64,000 nucleotides of DNA from Oscillibacter valericigenes (GCF_016902445.1 NZ_JACSNX010000002.1:175483-239482), one strand, 5' to 3'; counted from the stretch's first letter, positions 8,453 to 17,903 are shown. Notes: generated by a model not told the origin, from the letters alone. Program-made: numbers and translations.

Positions 8453-10213
8453 ATGGCGGAGCAGAGGAGCGGCGGAGGCCGCAAGCGGTCGATCCTGGCC
8501 AGATTTTTCTTTCTGGTCTGCATCATGATCCTGGGGCCGATCCTGCTGACTCTCCTGGTCTTTTACCGCACCATCCCGGACCGCATGGAGGAGCAGGCCC
8601 AGGGAAACGCCGACTTCTACATGGGCCAGGTGGCCTCCTCGGTGGAGAGCTCCATGGACCTGGCCCGGGATGTGGCCTACAGCGCCATGGCGGACAATGA
8701 CCTGCGCCAGGCGATGCTGGACCCGGCGTCATACCTGGCTGTGGACGGGCGGGATGCCCTGCTGCGCGTGGTGGGCGGCGTGGCCGCCTACCAGTCCACC
8801 TGGCACAAGAGCGGGCTGAACAGCGTCTATCTGTTCCGGCAGGACGGGCAGTTCGCCCTGTATTCCCCCACGGGATCCTATGCTCAGGAGCAGCAGCGCA
8901 TGCAGCAGGTCTATGCCGCCGCTGCGGGGCTCACCTCCGTGGAAACGCTGTTCCGCGTGCCCGGAACGCCCTCCGGCACCCTCTATTTCCTGCTGGACTA
9001 CAAAAACATCTCCAATCTGGATCTGCTGGGCAAGCTCATCATGGAGATCGACGTGGAGACCATGGTGAACGCGGCGGATCTGATCGACCTCTATCCGGGC
9101 ACCTGCCTGGCGCTGTCCGGTCAGGACGGGCAGCTGCTGTTCGGACTGGGCGAGGATCTGGAGCTGCTGCTGGACCGGGCCGGGACCTCCGGCGCCTATG
9201 TCCAGGGCGCCACCGCCGGGCGGCTGGGCCGGTACTATCACGTCAGCCAGCAGGTGGGCGGGAATGATCTGCAGCTGGACTTTTTTGTCCCCCTCTCCTC
9301 CATGTACGATCTGGTGTGGGAGGGCAGCGGCATCTTCTCCGTCCTGTGCGTGGCCATCCTGCTGCTGGCCATTCTGGCGGCCCTGGTGATCTACCGGGTG
9401 ATGCGCCGCGCCATGCAGGGCATGGAGGACACGCTGCACCGCATGGCGGAGTCCGACTACACCGCCCGGATGCCCGACAGCGGCTATCGGGAGCTGGCCA
9501 GCCTGGAGTCCGCCTTCAACCGCATGGCGGACAACCTGGACGCCTCGTTCCAGGACGCCTATCAGAAGGGCCTGAAGCTGCAGGAGAGCGAGTCCCGCCT
9601 GCTGGCCGCCCAGATCAACCCCCATTTCATCTTCAACGTGCTGGAGGCCATCAACATGCGGTGCGTGGACGCGGGGCTGAAGGACATCTCCCACATGGTC
9701 ACCAATCTGGCCAATCTTCTGCGGGGCAACATCGGCATCGGCAGCGGCAACCAGAAGATCACGCTGGAGCAGGAGCTGGGCTATGTCCGGTACTATCTGG
9801 ATCTGCAGCGGCAGCGGTTCGGGGAGAGCCTCGTCTACTCCATCGAGCAGGAGGACGACGAGCTGCTGCAGTACCTGGTGCCGCGGCTGACCATCCAGCC
9901 GCTGGTGGAAAACGCCATCGTCCACGGGCTGGAGCCCCGGCGGGGCCTGGGCTCCGTCACCATCCGCCTGTGGGAGGAGGAGCACAGCATCTGCGTGCGG
10001 GTGGAGGATGACGGCGTCGGATTCGACGTCTCGAAGCTGGACCTGTCCGGCGAGGCGGCCGCCGCCGGAGACCACAACCACATCGCCCTGCCCAATGTGA
10101 TCCGCCGGCTGCATCTTCTGTACGGAGAGCAGGCGGACCTGAAGATCACATCAGAGCCCGGCCGCGGCACCTCGGTGCTGCTGATCCTGCCGATCGACCA
10201 GACAAAGGGGTGA
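8453..10213 (+). CDS. YesM-type sensor histidine kinase
   Basis: A 586-residue membrane kinase. A first helix (about 15-40) and a second (about 298-322) enclose a roughly 255-residue outer sensor domain. A HAMP domain (about 322-375) is followed by the His_kinase motif AAQINPHFIFN, with the phospho-accepting His, and an ATPase domain with VENAIVHGLEP and EDDGVGFD. This is the LytS/YesM architecture that usually pairs with an AraC-type regulator and a sugar ABC importer. The start at 8453 is preceded by AGAAGGGAGG. Its stop overlaps an in-frame GTG of the regulator gene. Confidence 0.93.
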   Translation: MAEQRSGGGRKRSILARFFFLVCIMILGPILLTLLVFYRTIPDRMEEQAQGNADFYMGQVASSVESSMDLARDVAYSAMADNDLRQAMLDPASYLAVDGRDALLRVVGGVAAYQSTWHKSGLNSVYLFRQDGQFALYSPTGSYAQEQQRMQQVYAAAAGLTSVETLFRVPGTPSGTLYFLLDYKNISNLDLLGKLIMEIDVETMVNAADLIDLYPGTCLALSGQDGQLLFGLGEDLELLLDRAGTSGAYVQGATAGRLGRYYHVSQQVGGNDLQLDFFVPLSSMYDLVWEGSGIFSVLCVAILLLAILAALVIYRVMRRAMQGMEDTLHRMAESDYTARMPDSGYRELASLESAFNRMADNLDASFQDAYQKGLKLQESESRLLAAQINPHFIFNVLEAINMRCVDAGLKDISHMVTNLANLLRGNIGIGSGNQKITLEQELGYVRYYLDLQRQRFGESLVYSIEQEDDELLQYLVPRLTIQPLVENAIVHGLEPRRGLGSVTIRLWEEEHSICVRVEDDGVGFDVSKLDLSGEAAAAGDHNHIALPNVIRRLHLLYGEQADLKITSEPGRGTSVLLILPIDQTKG

Positions 10214-10218
10214 GACAA

Positions 10219-11766
10219 ATGCCATATTCCGTGATGCTGGTAGACAACGAGCCTGTGATCCAGCGGGGCCTGATGCAGCTGATCGACTGGAAGGCCCTGG
10301 GCTGCTATGTGCGGTCCATCGCCTATGACGGCGCAGACGCCGTCCGCCAGATCCAGGAGTCCCCGCCGGACATCGTCATCACAGACATCCGCATGCCGGA
10401 GATGGACGGGCTGCAGCTGTGCGCCTGGGTGCGGGAGCACTGCCCGGACATCCAGCTGATCCTGTGCACCGGCTTTCCGGATTTCGAATACGCCCAGCAG
10501 GCCATCCAGTACGAGGTGGCGGATTTCGTCCTGAAGCCCACCACGGAGGAGGGGCTCTCCGCCGCGGTGAAAAAGGCCTGCCAGCGGCTGCAGAAGGACA
10601 GCGGGATCCAGAAGAGGAGCCTGCTGCTGGAGCAGCAGGCCCTGCTGGGGGAGCTGATCTTCAAAAGCCGCCATTCCATGCTGTATATCCTCAACCGCCT
10701 CAACGACCTGCACATCACCCTGTCCAGCTATTACGTGCTGAGCCTGGAGGTGGTCTTTCAGGGCCCCCTGGAGGAGGGCACGGCCATGCTGCAGCAGGCC
10801 CAGGACATCTTCCTCTCCTGCTGCGAGGGGCAGACCGTGTACCTGGTGCCCAAGAGCGATCTGTGCAGCTATGCCGTCCTGCCGCTGCCGGAGGATGCGG
10901 ATCCCCTGGCGCTCTGCACCGCCGCGGTGGAGGCCGTGGACGGCAGTACGGACTTTCTGCTGACCATCGGCATCAGCCGGTGCCACAAAAATCCCCTGAA
11001 CATGCGCAAGGCCGCCCAGGAGGCGGACGACGCCCAGAAGTTCCTGCTCTCCAGCAGCCAGCCCTCCGTGATGCGGTGCCAGGATCTGCCGCGGCTGTCT
11101 GAGGAGACCACCAACCTGCTGCTGGAAAAGCTGCGGCTGGTGGAGAGCGCCCTGGAGAACCGCAGCGGGGACACGGCCATGAAGCATCTGGGGGGTCTGT
11201 TCCAGGTACTGCGGGCCATCCCCTTCTCCAGCGCCTATCAGATCGCCCTGCTGCTGAAGAATTTCTGCATCAGCCTGCTGCTGAGCCACGACCTGTCCCC
11301 GGACCGGCTGGCGGAGATGCCGGATCTGGACGGCGGCAGCATGGAGTCCCTGGAGTCCGGGCTGCGGGACTATCTGACCAGCACGCTGGCCCAGATGGGC
11401 CGGGCGCCGGAGAACATCGACAGCATCATCTACGAGGTGAAGCAGTATATCGACCAGAACTACAGCGCCAGCCTCTCCCTGGACGCGCTGGCGGCCATGG
11501 TCCACCTGAGCCCCACCTATTTCAGCAAGCTGTTCAAGCGGGAGATGGGGGAGAATCTGAGCACCTATATCCTCAACACCCGCATCGAGCACGCCAAGCT
11601 CCTGCTGCGGACCACTGACAAAAAGGCATATGAGATCGCGGAGGCCGTGGGCATCTACGATCCTGTGTATTTTTCCAAGATCTTTAAAAAGGCGGTCGGA
11701 CTGAAGCCCAAGGAATACCGGGAGCGTCCGGACGCCGAGGAAACAGAAAGGATGATCAAATCATGA
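10219..11766 (+). CDS. YesN-type response regulator with AraC DNA-binding domain
   Basis: A 515-residue regulator. The receiver domain (about 1-120) carries DNEP for metal binding, the phospho-acceptor Asp in DIVITDIRMPEMDG and the Lys of DFVLKPTT. A middle region of no clear family (about 140-400) is followed by two AraC helix-turn-helix motifs, the first around SLDALAAMVHLSPTYFSKLF and the second ending KPKEYRERP. I chose ATG 10219 over the overlapping GTG at 10210 because the ribosome site AAAGGGG fits it. It is translationally coupled to the kinase and to the next gene. The divergent importer operon is its probable target. Confidence 0.92.
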   Translation: MPYSVMLVDNEPVIQRGLMQLIDWKALGCYVRSIAYDGADAVRQIQESPPDIVITDIRMPEMDGLQLCAWVREHCPDIQLILCTGFPDFEYAQQAIQYEVADFVLKPTTEEGLSAAVKKACQRLQKDSGIQKRSLLLEQQALLGELIFKSRHSMLYILNRLNDLHITLSSYYVLSLEVVFQGPLEEGTAMLQQAQDIFLSCCEGQTVYLVPKSDLCSYAVLPLPEDADPLALCTAAVEAVDGSTDFLLTIGISRCHKNPLNMRKAAQEADDAQKFLLSSSQPSVMRCQDLPRLSEETTNLLLEKLRLVESALENRSGDTAMKHLGGLFQVLRAIPFSSAYQIALLLKNFCISLLLSHDLSPDRLAEMPDLDGGSMESLESGLRDYLTSTLAQMGRAPENIDSIIYEVKQYIDQNYSASLSLDALAAMVHLSPTYFSKLFKREMGENLSTYILNTRIEHAKLLLRTTDKKAYEIAEAVGIYDPVYFSKIFKKAVGLKPKEYRERPDAEETERMIKS

Positions 11767-12653
11767 GCTTACAAGTGACGATCGGAACCGCTCCCTGCTC
11801 CTGGGGCGTGTGGTGGCCGGACGGGACCCCCTCCGGCACCCCCTACAACGTGTTTCTGGACCAGGCGGCGGAGGCCGGCTACAAGGCCCTGGAGCTGGGC
11901 CCGGTGGGGTATCTCCCCACGGACATCGGCCAGCTGCGGGACGAGCTGGCCAGCCGGGGCCTCTCCATCTGCGGCGGCACCGCCTGCTACGACTTCCTGA
12001 AGGCGGCGTCCTTCGCCGACGTCCGGGCGGATGTGGACGAGCTGTGCAAGCGGCTGCTGGCCTTTGACGTCCACTATCTCATGACCATGGACGGCACGGC
12101 CATGAGCCGTGAGACCAAGGCCGGCCTCAAGGAGCAGCAGGAGCGGACCTACCGGATCTTCGGCGAGATGGGCCGCTACTGCCGGGACACCTACGGCATC
12201 GAGATCCTGATGCACCCGGAGCGCTGCTCCCTCATCGAGACCCGGGAGGAGCTGGAGCGGCTGATCGACCTGGACCTGTGCATCTGCTTCGACAACGGCC
12301 ACTACGCCGCCGCCAACGGCGGCTGGCAGAAGGGCGACCGCAGCGCCCTGGACTTCCTGGAGGCCCACATCGACCACATCCCCTACCTGCACTTCAAGAA
12401 CGTCTCCGGCGAGGTCCGCAAGCAGGAGCTGGACGGCGCCCTGGCCTGGGACGATCCCAAGATGGACGACATCATGTGCGACCTGGAGGACGGCATCATC
12501 GACTATGAGGCCTACCGGGACCTGCTGGACCGGCTGAACTTCCAGGGCGTGGGCATCATCGAGCAGGACTGCCCCCACGCCACCACCCAGGAGGCCTTTG
12601 AGAAGGCCAAGAAGAACCTGGTCTACCTGCAGAAGATCCATCTCATCCCCTGA
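11763..12653 (+). CDS. IolE-like sugar phosphate isomerase/epimerase (TIM barrel)
   Basis: A 296-residue protein of the AP-endonuclease-2-like TIM-barrel superfamily. The opening IGTAPCSWGVWW, the HPERCSLIETREE segment, FDNGHYAAANGG and the late IIEQDC resemble inosose dehydratase IolE and related epimerases, with Glu, Asp and His metal ligands at the expected strand ends. Its ATG overlaps the regulator stop by four bases (ATGA), so it is part of the regulatory operon. Together with the nearby Gfo/Idh/MocA oxidoreductase it suggests processing of an oxidised sugar or cyclitol. The exact substrate is unknown. Confidence 0.78.
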   Translation: MSLQVTIGTAPCSWGVWWPDGTPSGTPYNVFLDQAAEAGYKALELGPVGYLPTDIGQLRDELASRGLSICGGTACYDFLKAASFADVRADVDELCKRLLAFDVHYLMTMDGTAMSRETKAGLKEQQERTYRIFGEMGRYCRDTYGIEILMHPERCSLIETREELERLIDLDLCICFDNGHYAAANGGWQKGDRSALDFLEAHIDHIPYLHFKNVSGEVRKQELDGALAWDDPKMDDIMCDLEDGIIDYEAYRDLLDRLNFQGVGIIEQDCPHATTQEAFEKAKKNLVYLQKIHLIP

Positions 12654-12659
12654 CCGTCT

Positions 12660-12693
12660 GCCCGCCCCGTCTCACCGGGGCGGGCTCCTTTTT
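12660..12693 (+). terminator. terminator of the two-component operon
   Basis: A 10-bp stem (GCCCGCCCCG and complement) with a six-base loop is followed by TCCTTTTT. Confidence 0.85.
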
Positions 12694-12701
12694 CCGCAAA
12701 A

Positions 12702-12731
12702 ACGCTCCGCACGGAAATCCGCGCGGAGCGT
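12702..12731. terminator. terminator between convergent operons, mainly for nagB
   Basis: A 9-bp stem, ACGCTCCGC with its complement, is flanked by AAAAA on the left and CTTTTT on the right, so it can end transcription from both sides. Confidence 0.75.
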
Positions 12732-12745
12732 CTTTTTGCCTCATC

Positions 12746-13477
12746 TCACCGGGGGCACTTGGAGAGGGCCTCTTCGTCGGCGATGATGGTGACATCCTGG
12801 TGGAGCTGGAGGATGGAGGCCGGGACCTGGGGGGTCACCGGGCCGAAGCAGCTGGCGTACAGGGCGTCCGCCTTATCGGCGCCGCTGGCGATCAGCAGGA
12901 TCTTCCGGGCCTGGGTGATGGCCTGCATCCCCATGGAGATGGCCTGCCGGGGCACGTCCTCCTCCCGCTCGAAGAAGCGGGTGTTGGCGGCGATGGTGCT
13001 CTCCGTCAGGTCCACCTGGTGGGTGTACTTGGAGAAGTGGTCATCCGGCTCGTTGAAGCCGATGTGGGCGTTGCGGCCGATGCCCAGCAGCTGCAGGTCG
13101 ATGCCGCCCAGGTCGGCGATCAGCTGGTCATACCGGCGGCACTCCGCCTCCGGATCGGCGGCCATGCCGTCGGGGATGTGGATGCGGGCGGGGTCGATGT
13201 TGATGTGGTCGAAGAAGTTCTGGTGCATGAAGTAGTGATAGCTCTGCTCGTTGTCCGCCGGCAGGCCCCGGTACTCGTCCAGGTTCACCGACGTCGCCTC
13301 CGCGAAGTCCAGGTCCCCCTTCTCATACCAGAGGATGAGCTGGCGGTAGACGCCCAGGGGCGAGGAGCCCGTGGCCAGGCCCAGCACGCTCTCCGGCTTC
13401 AGGATCACCTGGGCCGAGATGATGTTGGCCGCCTTGCGGCTCAAATCGTTGTAGTCTTTCGCATGGATGATCTTCAT
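12746..13477 (-). CDS. nagB: glucosamine-6-phosphate deaminase
   Basis: A 243-residue cytosolic enzyme that converts glucosamine-6-phosphate to fructose-6-phosphate and ammonia. Family motifs are GLATGSSPLG at 33-42, NLDEY at 65-69 with the catalytic Asp, and GIGRNAHIGFNEP at 132-144 with the catalytic His. Length is normal. It is the last gene of the minus-strand operon that starts with the Gfo/Idh/MocA gene and sits 43 bases after the kinase gene. The ribosome site GAGGAGG is about 9 bases before the ATG. No nagA deacetylase gene is visible in the window. Confidence 0.93.
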   Translation of the reverse strand: MKIIHAKDYNDLSRKAANIISAQVILKPESVLGLATGSSPLGVYRQLILWYEKGDLDFAEATSVNLDEYRGLPADNEQSYHYFMHQNFFDHINIDPARIHIPDGMAADPEAECRRYDQLIADLGGIDLQLLGIGRNAHIGFNEPDDHFSKYTHQVDLTESTIAANTRFFEREEDVPRQAISMGMQAITQARKILLIASGADKADALYASCFGPVTPQVPASILQLHQDVTIIADEEALSKCPR

Positions 13478-13520
13478 CCGGATGACCTCCTCATATCTCG
13501 TTGGAATGTGCCCGGCGGGC

Positions 13521-14489
13521 TCAGAGCTGCGCGGCCGCCCGGTCGGCCATGGCGTCGCTCTCCGCCAGGGAGAGATGGCCCCGGGCCGCCAGGATCAGCG
13601 CGCCCAGCACCGGGCTGTACTTGGGCTGCACCAGGGTGTAGCCCGCCCGCTCCATGCAGGCGCGGAAGGGGACCATGATGGTCTCCCCCGCCCGGAACAG
13701 GCCGCCGGAGTAGGAGACCGGCACCGGCTCCCCGGCGGGGAAGTCCAGCTGCCGGCGGATGGCGTCGGCCGTCTCCGTCAGCTCCTCCGCCGCCCGGCGG
13801 TAGATGTCCTGCGCCGCCGGATCCCCCTGCTGGGCGGCCCGCAGGGCCACCAGCTGGAGCTTTGCCAGCAGGGCGGAGTTCTGCCGGATCTCCGTCTGGA
13901 GATAGCCGGAGAAGTACAGGTCGTGGGTCAGGCCCATCTCCCGGCGCAGCTCCTCGTAAACGGCGGAGCGGGGATGGCGGCCGTCGGCCTGCTTGACGAA
14001 TTCCGTGATCAGCTGCCGGGCCACCCAGCTGCAGGAGCCCTCATCGGCGAAGAACAGCGACCAGCCGCCCACTCGGCAGGCATTGCCCGCCTGGTCCTCG
14101 CCATAGGCCACGGAGCCGGTGCCGGCCACGATGTTGATGCCCGGCCGGCCCGCCAGGCTCCCGCCCCAGCCCGCCACGGAGTCGTTGGCGATCTGGATGG
14201 GGCACCCCGGCAGGATCTCCCCCAGGATCCGGGGGAACGACTCCTCCGTCCCGGGGACCTCGCCGTAGACCGTCAGGCTCAGCATGGCGGAGGTCACCTG
14301 ATCCGCCGTGATCTTCCCATCATCCAGCAGGGCCTGGACGGAGGAGGCCATCAGGTCCCGAAAGCCCTCCTCTCCCAAAAAGGCGTAGTTGCAGCCGGCA
14401 AACGTCCGGTGGGACAGCACCCGGCCGGTCTCGTCCGCCAGGAGCCACTCCGTTTTGGTGGAGCCGCCGTCACATCCTAAAAATATCAC
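13521..14489 (-). CDS. BadF/BcrA-type amino-sugar kinase (GlcNAc or MurNAc kinase-like)
   Basis: A 322-residue ASKHA-fold kinase. DGGSTKTEW at 7-15 is the phosphate-1 loop, IVAGTGSVAYG the adenosine/phosphate-2 region, and GGWSLFFADEGSCSWVAR is typical of N-acetylglucosamine and MurK-like kinases of the BadF/BadG/BcrA/BcrD family. Translation starts at GTG 14489, which overlaps the stop of the MFS gene by four bases and has a GGAAGGG ribosome site. Lying between a sugar transporter and nagB, it probably phosphorylates an imported or recycled amino sugar. Confidence 0.85.
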   Translation of the reverse strand: MIFLGCDGGSTKTEWLLADETGRVLSHRTFAGCNYAFLGEEGFRDLMASSVQALLDDGKITADQVTSAMLSLTVYGEVPGTEESFPRILGEILPGCPIQIANDSVAGWGGSLAGRPGINIVAGTGSVAYGEDQAGNACRVGGWSLFFADEGSCSWVARQLITEFVKQADGRHPRSAVYEELRREMGLTHDLYFSGYLQTEIRQNSALLAKLQLVALRAAQQGDPAAQDIYRRAAEELTETADAIRRQLDFPAGEPVPVSYSGGLFRAGETIMVPFRACMERAGYTLVQPKYSPVLGALILAARGHLSLAESDAMADRAAAQL

Positions 14490-15670
14490 GAGAGTCCCTT
14501 CCTTCTATTCAACATCTTTGCACAGCAGAGCGCCAGGCCGCTGGCCAGCAGCGCCAGCACGCCCACGGTGCGGAACATCCAGCCCATGCCCAGGTACTCC
14601 GCCAGGAAGCCGCTGAGGGCGTTGCCCGCCACGGCGCCGGCCCCCTGGCCGATGGCCAGGAACAGCAGGTGCCCGGTGGCCAGATACTCCCCCGGCACCG
14701 TCTCCAGCATGAAGTCCACGCAGGCGGGGGTGAACAGGGCAAAGGACAGCGCCTGGAACAGTCCCGCGGCCATCACGACGCCCAGAGAGGACGCCCCGCC
14801 CAGCACCAGCGCCTTCAGGGCGTAGCACAGCATGGAGACGCTGATCAGTGCCGCCGCCGAGAGGTGCGTCTTTGACCGGATCCGGGTGTAGCCGAACATC
14901 ACCGGCAGCTCGCTGATGGCCTGGAGGAACAGGGCGATGCCCACGTGCTGCTCCGTCCCCCCGGAGGAGAGGATCAGCACGGAGTAAAAGCTCTCCATGG
15001 AGCCGGAGGCCAGGGTGCTGAGGAACAGCGCCGCCAGCATCACGCAGTACACCCGGTTGTGCCGCAGGGTCCCGATCCCCCGCCCCAGGGTGACGGTCCT
15101 GGCCGGACGGTCCGGGGCCGGCGGGTTGGGCAGCGACAGCGCCACCACGCACATCAATCCCCACAGCACCCACAGCACCGCGTTTCCCGGCCGGAAGCCC
15201 CAGCGGGACACCACCATGCCGAAAATGACGGCGCCGAAGGCGTAAGACAGAGAGCCCCCCGCCCGGGTGGCGCCGTAGTTCAGCGGCAGGCCGCTGTTGA
15301 TGAGCCGCAGGGCCCAGGAGTCGATGAAATTCATCATGCAGACCACGGTGACGTACAGGCCCATCACCGCCAGGGCGGTGATCCACACCTGTCCGCCGCC
15401 CCAGGTCAGCAGAAAATAGCAGGCCGCGCCCGCCGCCGTCCCGCCCAGGGTCACCTGCCGGGCGCAGGAGAACCGGTCGTTGAGATATCCCCACAGGGGC
15501 CTGGCCAGGGTGGCCGCCAGGGTCCCCAGGGTCATCACCTGCCCGATCAGCAGGTTGCTGTACCCCAGGGAGACCAGGATGGGCGAAATGTAGGCCACGG
15601 TGATGCAGTCCATCAGCATCATGATGGCCTGCAGCAGGAAAAAGCGGCGATTCAGCGTTTTTGCGGACAT
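14486..15670 (-). CDS. MFS sugar transporter
   Basis: A 394-residue membrane protein with about twelve helices and the loop motif RPLWGYLNDRFSCAR near 68, a form of the major facilitator signature. It lacks any extra domain. I start it at ATG 15670 (MSAKTLNRRFF), overlapping the SIS gene by 19 bases. The longer frame upstream is a shadow of that gene. Its position suggests import of a free amino sugar for the kinase, as in MurNAc/GlcNAc or oligosaccharide permease operons, but direction and substrate are inferred. Confidence 0.85.
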   Translation of the reverse strand: MSAKTLNRRFFLLQAIMMLMDCITVAYISPILVSLGYSNLLIGQVMTLGTLAATLARPLWGYLNDRFSCARQVTLGGTAAGAACYFLLTWGGGQVWITALAVMGLYVTVVCMMNFIDSWALRLINSGLPLNYGATRAGGSLSYAFGAVIFGMVVSRWGFRPGNAVLWVLWGLMCVVALSLPNPPAPDRPARTVTLGRGIGTLRHNRVYCVMLAALFLSTLASGSMESFYSVLILSSGGTEQHVGIALFLQAISELPVMFGYTRIRSKTHLSAAALISVSMLCYALKALVLGGASSLGVVMAAGLFQALSFALFTPACVDFMLETVPGEYLATGHLLFLAIGQGAGAVAGNALSGFLAEYLGMGWMFRTVGVLALLASGLALCCAKMLNRRKGLS

Positions 15671-16737
15671 ACGGTTCCTTCCATCTTGCTGCCCATAAGG
15701 GAGAAGAAGTCCGGGTACCGCCGCCGGGAGGTGTCGATCCCCCTTGCGGCGGAGAGGTCCGCCGCAAGCACCTGCAGGGCCGGCAGGAACTCCAGAGGCT
15801 GCAGCTCCTCCCGCCCGCAGTGCAGCAGGTGGAGCGTCTCCCCCTCCCCGCTCCCGTCCGGGGACAGCAGGGCGCAGCGGGCGCCCACGGACCGGGCGAA
15901 GTCCGCCAGCCGCAGCATCCGGCTCCGGTCCTCTCCCTCCGGCGGCAGCAGGCACAGCAGGCAGGCGCTCTCGTCCAGGGCGTTCTGGATGCCGTGGAGA
16001 TACTCGTCCAGGGGATAGCAGGACACGGGCAGATAGTTGGTCTCCAGCAGCTTCAGCGCCGCCTCCCGGGCGGCGCCCAGGCCGCTGCCGCAGCCCAGCA
16101 CGTACAGGTGCCGGAAGGGCAGGATCTCCGCCAGGCGGGCCTGGCTCCAGGCCCGGGCCCGGGCCAGGTTCTCCTCCGCGTCCCGGCACAGCCGGTCCAG
16201 GGCGGCCAGCATGTCCGCCCGGTAGGTCTCGTCCCGGCAGACGGACAGGCCCAGCAGCATCAGCGTCAGTACGGTGGCGGTGACGCCCTTGGTCTTGGCG
16301 CCGATCCGCTCCTCGCCGATCCGCAGCGTCACCGCCAGGGTGGCGGCGCTCCCCACCGGGGAGTCCGCCCGCTCCGTGACGGCCGCCACGGGACGGCCCG
16401 CCCCGGTGAGGGCGGTGACCAGCTCATAGGTGTTGGTGCTGACGCCGCTCTGGGAGATGGCCAGATACAGCGGCCGCTCCCCGGTCAGCCGGGTCCCGGC
16501 CGCCTCCGACGGCACCAGGCAGGTGACCTCCGCCCCCCAGGCCCGCTCCAGCACCGGCCGGGCCATCAGGGCGGCGTAGTGGGAGGACCCGGAGCCGATC
16601 AGCACCACCCGGTCCGGCCGCAGATCCCCGAACCGCCGGGCGAAGGCGCCGGTGATTTCCTCCCTGGAATCCAGCAAAGCCCGCCACAGGGCGGGTTGCT
16701 GGACGATATACTCCTGCAGAAGCGTCATCTGTGTCAT
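15652..16737 (-). CDS. double SIS-domain sugar isomerase/deaminase (AgaS/FrlB-like)
   Basis: A 361-residue protein with two SIS domains. The first holds VLIGSGSSHYAALMARP and LAISQSGVSTNT, the second YVLGCGSGLGAAREAALKL and the C-terminal DLSAARGIDTSRRRYPDF. It matches the isomerase half of GlmS and stand-alone AgaS, FrlB and GlmS-like deglycases, without the glutaminase domain. Such enzymes act on amino-sugar or fructosamine phosphates. It overlaps the Gfo/Idh/MocA stop by four bases. Its role beside two NagB-type proteins suggests either deamination of an unusual hexosamine phosphate or isomerisation. Confidence 0.85.
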   Translation of the reverse strand: MTQMTLLQEYIVQQPALWRALLDSREEITGAFARRFGDLRPDRVVLIGSGSSHYAALMARPVLERAWGAEVTCLVPSEAAGTRLTGERPLYLAISQSGVSTNTYELVTALTGAGRPVAAVTERADSPVGSAATLAVTLRIGEERIGAKTKGVTATVLTLMLLGLSVCRDETYRADMLAALDRLCRDAEENLARARAWSQARLAEILPFRHLYVLGCGSGLGAAREAALKLLETNYLPVSCYPLDEYLHGIQNALDESACLLCLLPPEGEDRSRMLRLADFARSVGARCALLSPDGSGEGETLHLLHCGREELQPLEFLPALQVLAADLSAARGIDTSRRRYPDFFSLMGSKMEGTVCPQKR

Positions 16738-17801
16738 TCCTTGATCTTCTTGCAGATATCCCGGAACAGCACCATGTCCGCCATGGCGTCCTCAAAGTCG
16801 GACTTGGGCTTGGTGCCATTGACGATGCAGTCGTAGAAATACTTGACCTCGTCCTGGAAGGGATCCCGGTAGTCGGGGCCGTAGACGGTGGTCTTGGTGT
16901 CCTCCTTGGTGGACTCGATCACCTCGAAGGACTGGGGCTGATAGCGCAGGTAGGGGGTCTCGTACTTGATCTTCATGCGCCGGTCGTGCTGATAGATCTC
17001 GATGGAGGCGTCGAACTGCACCACGTCCTGGTCGTTGAGGATCTCATACACCGCCAGGAAGTCGTTGTACCGGAAGACGATGATCACGTGCTCGCCCTGG
17101 ACGGACACGGACTCGATCTCCACCGGCAGGCCCACCAGCTCCCGCACGGCGGAGAGGGTGTGGCTGCCCAGGCCGGTCAGCATCACGTAGGTGATGCGCT
17201 GCTGCTCGGTGCTGTCGGGGCCCAGGGCGCGGATCAGCTGCTCCTTGCGGCGGGCGGAGCCGTCCACCTTGGCCTCGTCGGGGATGTCGCTGCACAGATA
17301 GGGCAGGCGGGTCTGGCCCATGAAGAAGTCGCCCTCCAGGATGATGTCCCGGAAGCGCATATACTCGATCTTGCGGTCATCGGCGGCCAGCAGCTCCTTG
17401 CACTTCAGGAAGCCCTGGCTGTAGCGGCGCATATAGCCCACCATGCACGCCTGGCCGGGATGGGCCTTCTCGGCGGCGATCAGCTTCTCCAGGTCCTCGA
17501 TGCACAGCGTCACGGGCTTCTCCACGAACACGTGCTTGCCGGCCTCCACGGCGGCCAGGGCATAGTCCGCGTGATACTGGTCGGGAGAGCAGATGAACAC
17601 CGCGTCCACGTTGGGGTCCTTCACCAGCTCATAGGGGTCCGCATAGGCCTTGGCCTGATAGGTATCCGCGATATGCTTCAGCTGGCTGGGGGAGACGTCG
17701 GACACCGCCGTGATCTCATACATGTCCCGCAGACCGCTCAGGATCGGCAGGTGCATCATCTGGGACACCGTGCCCACGCCGATCATACCAACTTTCACCA
17801 T
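16734..17801 (-). CDS. Gfo/Idh/MocA family oxidoreductase
   Basis: A 355-residue NAD(P)-dependent dehydrogenase and first gene of the amino-sugar operon. The Rossmann motif GMIGVGTVSQMMH lies at 5-17, the FVEKPVTL motif with the catalytic Lys near 95, and the C-terminal beta-sheet domain carries the residues that contact the sugar. Start ATG 17801 has an AAAGGAG site 7 bases away. Upstream in-frame codons fall in the promoter region. The family oxidises sugars, inositols or glycosides at a ring hydroxyl. Substrate is not evident. Confidence 0.88.
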   Translation of the reverse strand: MVKVGMIGVGTVSQMMHLPILSGLRDMYEITAVSDVSPSQLKHIADTYQAKAYADPYELVKDPNVDAVFICSPDQYHADYALAAVEAGKHVFVEKPVTLCIEDLEKLIAAEKAHPGQACMVGYMRRYSQGFLKCKELLAADDRKIEYMRFRDIILEGDFFMGQTRLPYLCSDIPDEAKVDGSARRKEQLIRALGPDSTEQQRITYVMLTGLGSHTLSAVRELVGLPVEIESVSVQGEHVIIVFRYNDFLAVYEILNDQDVVQFDASIEIYQHDRRMKIKYETPYLRYQPQSFEVIESTKEDTKTTVYGPDYRDPFQDEVKYFYDCIVNGTKPKSDFEDAMADMVLFRDICKKIKE

Positions 17802-17840
17802 AAAAAAACTCCTTTCTGCATCCCTAGGGATCCACACAGT

Positions 17841-17869
17841 ATGATAGCTTAATTTTACCGAAATCACAA
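17841..17869 (-). promoter_or_regulatory. promoter of the Gfo/SIS/MFS/kinase/nagB operon
   Basis: TTGTGA (17869-17864) and TATCAT (17846-17841) are spaced by 17 bases on the minus strand. A perfect palindrome TCCCTAGGGA (17821-17830) lies in the leader, and the block TCCACACA recurs at 17831 and 17872, both possible regulator sites. Confidence 0.6.
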
Positions 17870-17903
17870 GGTCCACACAATGAAGATTCTCGTGCGGATT
17901 CTA

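Noticed and set aside
9835..11592. Minus-strand frame opposite the kinase-regulator junction
   Set aside because: Crosses two clear plus-strand genes, a mirror frame.
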